Assembly (NCBI GenBank): GCA_900772425.1
Contig: CAAHEK010000059.1
Span: 1-6,094, forward strand
Direction: 5' to 3'
Origin: an uncultured Lachnospira sp.
GTDB lineage: Bacteria; Bacillota; Clostridia; Lachnospirales; Lachnospiraceae
Length of the DNA: 6,094 bases
This document shows, piece after piece, positions 1-3,523 of this stretch (its first letter is position 1; every line of letters starts with the position of its first letter). A program made the translations under genes and the position numbers. A model generated the notes under the pieces. That model saw only the letters and a list, made by a program, of their open reading frames with translations. It made no database searches and was not told the DNA's origin.

Positions 1-234
1 GGACTTGGAATATACCCGCTTATAACAACCTGGGGCGGAGCAGGAAGTCTTGTACCTATAACAGGCTTTGCTAACAGCGTTGCAGCTCCGGCTATTGAAT
101 ATAAAAAAGAAGGACAGGTTTTTGGAATTGGATGTAAGATATTTACGATAGCAGGTCCGGTAATATTGTATGGAATATTTTTTAGCTGGCTTGCAGGACT
201 GGTATACTGGATAACTAATGTAATAACTATGTGA
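1..234 (+). CDS. spoVAC: SpoVAC, stage V sporulation protein AC (3' part only)
   Basis: The 5' end lies outside the window. The visible 77 codons are open from base 1 and end at TGA 232-234. The segment GGAGSLVPITGFANSVAAPA (residues 13-32 as seen) is the signature SpoVAC-family stretch, followed by an IEYKKEGQVFGIG-type turn and a final hydrophobic helix (about residues 48-74, from IFTIAGPVILYG to VYWITNVIT). SpoVAC is an inner-membrane protein of the spore, one of the SpoVA proteins needed for dipicolinic acid movement; in Bacillus subtilis SpoVAC has been reported to act as a mechanosensitive channel. In many sporeformers spoVAD follows directly, but here two unrelated genes intervene and spoVAD starts about 1.8 kb downstream. 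I see no clear terminator after the stop, so a forespore transcript could run into xpt. Confidence 0.93.
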   Translation, partial: GLGIYPLITTWGGAGSLVPITGFANSVAAPAIEYKKEGQVFGIGCKIFTIAGPVILYGIFFSWLAGLVYWITNVITM

Positions 235-296
235 TGATTGCTTTTCATAATGCTGGTTTCAATAATAAGAAAAAATTAGAAAATATCAAAAAAGGT

Positions 297-325
297 TTGA
301 TAAAATCTGCTGTATAGCATACAAT
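297..325 (+). promoter_or_regulatory. Likely sigma-A promoter for xpt and the methyltransferase
   Basis: TTGATA at 297-302 (5 of 6 consensus -35 bases) and TACAAT at 320-325 (5 of 6 consensus -10 bases) are separated by exactly 17 bases. Transcription would begin near 332, giving a leader of roughly 58 bases before the xpt start. A perfect TATAAT also occurs at 329-334, but the matching -35 position (306-311, TCTGCT) is poor; it may be an alternative -10. No guanine riboswitch core is visible in this leader, unlike xpt of B. subtilis. The promoter implies that xpt is expressed in growing cells, independently of spoVAC. Confidence 0.62.
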
Positions 326-376
326 TACTATAATAAAAACGGCATGCTTTGATATGCAGATTAACAAATGTTACAC

Positions 377-382
377 AAGGAG
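377..382 (+). promoter_or_regulatory. Ribosome binding site that fixes the xpt start
   Basis: AAGGAG ends 7 bases before the ATG at 390. This selects ATG 390 over the in-frame ATG at 354, which has no SD-like sequence ahead of it. The resulting protein is 194 residues, the same length as B. subtilis Xpt. Confidence 0.85.
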
Positions 383-389
383 AATTGTA

Positions 390-974
390 ATGCGTGAATT
401 AGAAGAACGTATAAGAAAAGAAGGCGTAATAAGAGAAGGAAATGTACTTAAGGTTGACAGCTTTATTAATCATCAGATGGATATAAAGCTTTTTGAACAG
501 ATGGCAAAAGAATGGAAGAGATTATTTGCAGATAAGAAGATTAATAAAATCCTTACAATAGAGGCAAGTGGAATTGGCATAGCAGCTATAGTTGCAAGAG
601 AGTTTGATGTTCCTGTTGTATTTGCAAAGAAGTCACAGAGCATCAACCTTGATAACAATAATTATTGCACTAAGATACAGTCATTTACACATAATAAGGT
701 ATATGATGTTATTGTTTCCAAGAAATATTTAGGACCTGAGGATAAAGTCCTTATTATTGATGATTTCCTTGCTAATGGCTGTGCGCTTATGGGATTGCTT
801 GATATAATTAAAGAATCAGGAGCAGAGGTTGAAGGAATAGGCATTGCTATAGAAAAAGGTTTCCAGCAGGGCGGAGATGCTATAAGAAAGAAGGGAATCC
901 AGTTGGAATCTCTTGCTATAGTTGAATCTATGGATTGGAAGACAGGAACTATAGAATTCAGACAGCAGGATTAA
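390..974 (+). CDS. xpt: Xanthine phosphoribosyltransferase
   Basis: Cytosolic purine-salvage enzyme that converts xanthine and PRPP to XMP and pyrophosphate, feeding GMP synthesis. The 194-residue protein matches the Xpt family along its length: [11 protein letters not shown] (19-29, with the purine-contacting Leu20 and Asn27 positions of B. subtilis Xpt), a [10 protein letters not shown] segment (56-65), VPVVFAKK (74-81) and the PRPP-binding loop [11 protein letters not shown] (120-130) with its two aspartates. [11 protein letters not shown] (149-159) is also typical. The start is set by AAGGAG at 377-382. An own promoter lies at 297-325. The stop TAA (972-974) is 26 bases before the best methyltransferase start, so the two genes are probably co-transcribed. 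In B. subtilis xpt is followed by the xanthine permease pbuX; here it is not. The position inside a spoVA cluster is unusual. Confidence 0.95.
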   Translation: MRELEERIRKEGVIREGNVLKVDSFINHQMDIKLFEQMAKEWKRLFADKKINKILTIEASGIGIAAIVAREFDVPVVFAKKSQSINLDNNNYCTKIQSFTHNKVYDVIVSKKYLGPEDKVLIIDDFLANGCALMGLLDIIKESGAEVEGIGIAIEKGFQQGGDAIRKKGIQLESLAIVESMDWKTGTIEFRQQD

Positions 975-985
975 TGACAAAAGAC

Positions 986-990
986 AGGAG
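986..990 (+). promoter_or_regulatory. Ribosome binding site favouring methyltransferase start 1001
   Basis: AGGAG lies 10 bases before ATG 1001, slightly long but usable. The competing ATG 974 overlaps the xpt stop (TAATG) and has only CAGGA three bases upstream, too close to work well. Confidence 0.55.
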
Positions 991-1000
991 TATTGTTTAT

Positions 1001-1822
1001 ATGTCAATGACTGAATTAGAACAGTATTACAATAAATTTAACGAAGAAAAAAGACTGGAATCAAGACATGGCAGAGTTGAATATACAACCTCCATGAAGT
1101 ATATACATGAGTGTATTGATAATCGTATTGCAGAATATAAGGATACTATTGCCTGTAATAACAATGATAACAGGTTGAAAATACTTGATATAGGTGCTGG
1201 TACAGGAAAATATTCAATAGCACTTGCTAAAGAAGGGTATGATGTTACAGCAGTAGAGCTTGTTAAACATAATCTTGGGATATTAAAGTCTAAGTCGGAT
1301 AAGGTTAAGGCTTATCAGGGAAATGCATTAAAACTCAAAAGATTTCCTGATGAAACATTTGATGTTACATTGTTGTTCGGACCTATGTATCATTTGTTTA
1401 CACATGAAGATAAAATGCGTGCCCTGCTTGAAGCTAAAAGAGTTACTAAGACCGGTGGATATATACTTGTTGCATATTGTATGAATGAGTATGGTGTTAT
1501 TACCTACGCATTTAAGGAAAGACATATCAGGGAGTGTGTTGAAGAAAAAAGGCTGACAGACGATTTTCACAGCATTTCAGAGCAAAAGGACTTGTATGAT
1601 TATATGCGCATAGAGGATATCAATGCCTTGAATGAGGAAGCGGGCCTTAAGAGATATAAGATAATATCACCGGATGGCCCTGCTAATTATATGAGACCTT
1701 TCCTTAACAAGCTGGACGAGGATGAATTTGAAAAGTTTATAGAGTATCAGCTTGCAACATGTGAAAGACAGGACATAATAGGTGCCGGTGCGCATACACT
1801 TGATATATTACAAAAAGATTGA
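1001..1822 (+). CDS. Class I SAM-dependent methyltransferase, substrate unknown
   Basis: A 273-residue soluble protein from the preferred start. Motif I is ILDIGAGTG (61-69), the SAM-binding glycine loop, and Glu86 in VTAVELV sits at the end of beta-2, where the ribose hydroxyls are normally held. QGNALKLKRFPDETFDV (106-122) gives the usual motif II/III region, followed by LLFGPMYHL (124-132) and the post-motif strand GGYILVAY (152-159). The N-terminal ELEQYYNKF...SRHGRVEY stretch is typical of a Firmicutes methyltransferase subgroup whose substrate I do not know. The C-terminal half (about 165-273) is acidic and helical and probably forms a substrate lid. The frame also offers ATG 974 (9 residues longer, overlapping the xpt stop) and ATG 935 inside xpt. 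Small-molecule, RNA or protein targets are all possible. Co-transcription with xpt is likely from the 26-base gap, but no pathway link can be read from the sequence. Confidence 0.88.
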   Translation: MSMTELEQYYNKFNEEKRLESRHGRVEYTTSMKYIHECIDNRIAEYKDTIACNNNDNRLKILDIGAGTGKYSIALAKEGYDVTAVELVKHNLGILKSKSDKVKAYQGNALKLKRFPDETFDVTLLFGPMYHLFTHEDKMRALLEAKRVTKTGGYILVAYCMNEYGVITYAFKERHIRECVEEKRLTDDFHSISEQKDLYDYMRIEDINALNEEAGLKRYKIISPDGPANYMRPFLNKLDEDEFEKFIEYQLATCERQDIIGAGAHTLDILQKD

Positions 1823-1844
1823 TGCAGGCTGTGACACATAGAGG

Positions 1845-1868
1845 ATATATAAATAGAAATTTATATAT
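1845..1868 (+). repeat. Perfect all-A/T hairpin after the methyltransferase gene
   Basis: ATATATAAAT (1845-1854) and ATTTATATAT (1859-1868) are perfect inverted arms of 10 bp around an AGAA loop. It lies 23 bases after the methyltransferase stop. There are no G-C pairs and no T-run follows, so it is not a classical intrinsic terminator. It may mark or protect an mRNA 3' end, or be a by-product of the extreme A/T content. Confidence 0.5.
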
Positions 1869-1965
1869 AGAATATATACATTCATAGAAAATCTATAAAA
1901 ATATTTACATATAGAAAAAGTATTCATAAAAATATACACATTAAATAAATAGATGCATAAAAATT
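1866..1965 (+). repeat. Degenerate ~31-bp A/T-rich tandem repeats upstream of spoVAD
   Basis: The core (T/C)ATAAAAAT recurs at 1894, 1925 and 1956, exactly 31 bases apart each time. Units 1894-1924 and 1925-1955 agree at about 21 of 31 positions by hand count. A further diverged copy begins near 1866 (TATAGAATATATACATTC) and shares the TACAT...ATAGAAAA part with the 1894 unit, with small indels. The last partial copy provides the GCATA proposed as a sigma-G -35 element. The low complexity makes chance similarity a real alternative. Confidence 0.4.
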
Positions 1966-1984
1966 TCCTCCTGAGGGAATACTG
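1955..1984 (+). promoter_or_regulatory. Candidate sigma-G (forespore) promoter for spoVAD-spoVAE
   Basis: GCATA at 1955-1959 fits the sigma-G/sigma-F -35 pattern, and AATACTG at 1978-1984 matches 5 of 7 positions of a CATACTA-type -10, with an 18-base spacer that is normal for these factors. A start near 1991 would give a leader of about 25 bases that carries the SD at 2004-2009. In B. subtilis the spoVA operon is transcribed by sigma-G, so a separate forespore promoter is expected where spoVAD is split from spoVAC. The match is by eye only and the region is A/T-rich. Confidence 0.45.
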
Positions 1985-2015
1985 ACAGAAAGCAGTATTT
2001 TACAGGAGGTTTTTT
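1967..2015 (+). promoter_or_regulatory. SD-sequestering, terminator-like hairpin ahead of spoVAD
   Basis: The outer stem pairs CCTCCTG (1967-1973) with CAGGAGG (2003-2009), which contains the whole AGGAGG Shine-Dalgarno of spoVAD (2004-2009). The inner stem pairs AATACTG (1978-1984) with CAGTATT (1993-1999) around an 8-base loop; the stems are joined by an internal loop of 4 and 3 bases. Six T residues (2010-2015) follow directly, forming both the SD-to-ATG spacer and a terminator-like U-tract. In an RNA that begins upstream, the SD would be base-paired and transcription might stop here. An RNA started at the proposed sigma-G promoter would lack the 5' arms. Confidence 0.6.
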
Positions 2016-3038
2016 ATGTCAGAAAATAAAGCGGGCAGACAAAGCATTTCCTTCGAGAAACCTGTATATATAAGCTTCGGGGCAACCGTGGCGGGCAAAA
2101 AGGAAAGTGAAGGCCCATATGGGAACGAATTTGATATAGTAGGGAAAGATGACTTGTTTGAAATGAACAGCTGGGAAGAGGCTGAAAGCAAATTGCAGCA
2201 GATGGCAATAGATAAGCTTTTTATTAAGTCGGAACTTGCCAAAGACGATATAAGATATATTTTTGCGGGGGATTTACTGGGACAGCTTATTGCAACATCC
2301 TTTGCGTTAGAAAAATACAATATACCTGTGTTTGGGTTGTACGGAGCGTGCTCAACAATGGCTGAATCGTTATCTCTTGCGGCAATGACGGTTAATGCTT
2401 GTTATGCAGATAATGTTATAGCAATGGCATCAAGTCATTTTGCAAGTGCCGAGAAACAGTTCAGGTTTCCGCTGGAATATGGAAATCAAAGGCCTAAAGC
2501 ATCTACATGGACAGTCACAGGATGTGGCGCATATATAGTAAGTACAAAAATACAAAGCAGTATAGTTATAAAGGGAATTACGACAGGAAAAATAATTGAC
2601 TACGGTGTAAAAGATTCAATGAATATGGGGGCGTGTATGGCGCCTGCGGCAGCAGACCTGATTGAGAATAATTTTAAAGACTTTAATATTGATGAGAAAT
2701 ATTACGATTTGATTGTGACAGGAGATCTGGGTTATACAGGAAAAACCATTTTACTTGATTTGCTTAAAGAAAAAGGAATTGATATAGCACACAAGTATAC
2801 AGACTGTGGAATAGAGATATACGATTCTGATAGTCAGGGGACACAGTCAGGTGGAAGCGGATGCGGCTGTAGTGCTGTCATGCTTGAAGCTTTCATTATT
2901 AAGAAAATGAAAGAAAAAAGATATAAAAGAGTTTTATTTGTTCCAACAGGAGCACTGCTGTCAACAGTAAGCTACAATGAGGGCAAGAGTGTTCCGGGAA
3001 TAGCACATGGAATTATGCTGGAAAGGTGTGATGATTAA
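2016..3038 (+). CDS. spoVAD: SpoVAD, stage V sporulation protein AD
   Basis: A 340-residue protein with the thiolase/ketoacyl-synthase-III-like fold of SpoVAD. Family landmarks are the opening SFEKPVYISFGATVAGKKE (12-30), the nucleophile-elbow-like GLYGACSTMAESL (107-119) with Cys112, MASSHFASAEKQFRFPLEYG (137-156), RPKASTWTVTGCGA (159-172), the VTGDLG segment (234-239) and the glycine-rich GGSGCGCSA (279-287). In B. subtilis SpoVAD binds dipicolinic acid and is required for its uptake into the forespore and thus for spore core dehydration and resistance; it sits at the spore inner membrane with the other SpoVA proteins. No membrane segment is apparent, consistent with a peripheral protein. 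The start is fixed by AGGAGG at 2004-2009, six bases before ATG. The stop overlaps the spoVAE start (TAATG), implying translational coupling. Expression may be gated by the hairpin at 1967-2015. Confidence 0.96.
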   Translation: MSENKAGRQSISFEKPVYISFGATVAGKKESEGPYGNEFDIVGKDDLFEMNSWEEAESKLQQMAIDKLFIKSELAKDDIRYIFAGDLLGQLIATSFALEKYNIPVFGLYGACSTMAESLSLAAMTVNACYADNVIAMASSHFASAEKQFRFPLEYGNQRPKASTWTVTGCGAYIVSTKIQSSIVIKGITTGKIIDYGVKDSMNMGACMAPAAADLIENNFKDFNIDEKYYDLIVTGDLGYTGKTILLDLLKEKGIDIAHKYTDCGIEIYDSDSQGTQSGGSGCGCSAVMLEAFIIKKMKEKRYKRVLFVPTGALLSTVSYNEGKSVPGIAHGIMLERCDD

Positions 3039-3397
3039 TGGAATTTATAAAAGCATTTGTTGTCGGGGGAATAATCTGTGTTCTTACACAGATATTAATG
3101 GAAAAAACTAAACTGATGCCGGGAAGAATAATGGTTGTACTTGTAACTACGGGAATAGTGCTGGGTGTTTTTGGACTATATGAACCGTTACTTGAATTCG
3201 CGGGAGCAGGGGCCTCAGTTCCGCTTACCGGCTTTGGGAATACTTTGTGGAAAGGCATGAAAGCGGCTGTAGATAAGGACGGATTTATAGGATTGTTTAA
3301 AGGTGGCTTTCAATCCTGCGCTGTAGGAGTGTCTGCGGCGTTAGTTTTTGGCTATATTGCATCGTGGATATTTGAACCTAAGATGAAGAAGAGATAA
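3038..3397 (+). CDS. spoVAE: SpoVAE (SpoVAEb type), small membrane protein
   Basis: A 119-residue hydrophobic protein of normal family length. Likely membrane segments are residues 3-21 (FIKAFVVGGIICVLTQILM), 31-50 (MVVLVTTGIVLGVFGLYEPL) and 93-113 near the C-terminus, with a shorter hydrophobic stretch in between. The family-typical GAGASVPLTGFGNTLWKGM (57-75) and DGFIGLFKGGFQSCAVGVSAAL (81-102) segments are present; the same P-(L/I)-TGFGN/FAN theme is visible in SpoVAC, reflecting the relation of these two families. It is a component of the SpoVA dipicolinic acid transport machinery of the spore inner membrane. The ATG shares its A with the last base of the spoVAD stop codon, and AAAGG about a dozen bases upstream is a modest SD, so coupling to spoVAD translation is likely. 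Three basic residues (KKR) end the protein. Confidence 0.95.
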   Translation: MEFIKAFVVGGIICVLTQILMEKTKLMPGRIMVVLVTTGIVLGVFGLYEPLLEFAGAGASVPLTGFGNTLWKGMKAAVDKDGFIGLFKGGFQSCAVGVSAALVFGYIASWIFEPKMKKR

Positions 3398-3411
3398 TCG
3401 GAAATTAAAAT

Positions 3412-3453
3412 ATAACAGCGGATACCAAGTGATTTATTGGTACCCGCTGTTAT
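3412..3453. terminator. Bidirectional intrinsic terminator between spoVAE and the PBP gene
   Basis: ATAACAGCGG (3412-3421) pairs with CCGCTGTTAT (3444-3453); after one A/C mismatch, TACCAA (3423-3428) pairs with TTGGTA (3437-3442) around an 8-base loop. The 16 pairs make this the strongest stem in the window. It starts 15 bases after the spoVAE stop and serves two convergent genes. On the minus strand the stem is followed by ATATTTTAATTT, a fair U-tract for the PBP gene; on the plus strand the T content downstream (TTGCATTT) is poorer. Confidence 0.85.
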
Positions 3454-3471
3454 TGCATTTAACTATTAAGT

Positions 3472-3523
3472 TTATTCGTTAACCTTATTCGTTAACCTTA
3501 TTCATTAACATTATTCATTAACC
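3472..3523 (-). repeat. Four 13-bp tandem repeats spanning the PBP stop codon
   Basis: Read on the minus strand, the units are GGTTAATGAATAA (3523-3511), TGTTAATGAATAA (3510-3498), GGTTAACGAATAA (3497-3485) and GGTTAACGAATAA (3484-3472). The first unit encodes the last residues V-N-E and the TAA stop of the PBP; the other three lie after it. Two units are identical and the others differ at one or two bases, which suggests recent duplication. Because 13 is 3x4+1, V-N-E-stop is repeated in all three reading frames. Confidence 0.93.

Noticed and set aside
304..362. Inverted repeat AATCTGC (304-310) / GCAGATT (356-362) enclosing two small palindromes, resembling a three-way junction riboswitch
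   Set aside because: The left arm lies in the promoter spacer and would not be in the RNA from the proposed start. No purine-aptamer consensus bases are present, and 7 bp over this distance can be chance. It could only matter in readthrough RNA from spoVAC.
354..389. Longer xpt start at ATG 354
   Set aside because: No SD precedes it, whereas ATG 390 has AAGGAG at 7 bases and gives exactly the usual 194-residue Xpt.
935..1000. Longer methyltransferase starts at ATG 935 or ATG 974
   Set aside because: ATG 935 lies well inside xpt with no SD. ATG 974 overlaps the xpt stop but has only a CAGGA three bases away. ATG 1001 has AGGAG at 10 bases and begins at the family-like MTELEQYYNKF region. ATG 974 is kept as a possible alternative.
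1881..1914. Second sigma-G-like promoter TTCATA (1881-1886) / CATATAG (1908-1914)
   Set aside because: The spacer is 21 bases, too long for sigma-G, and A/T-rich repeats produce such matches easily.
2000..2320. Minus-strand open frames opposite spoVAD
   Set aside because: They are antisense shadows of a clearly recognised gene, with no SD and no recognisable protein character.
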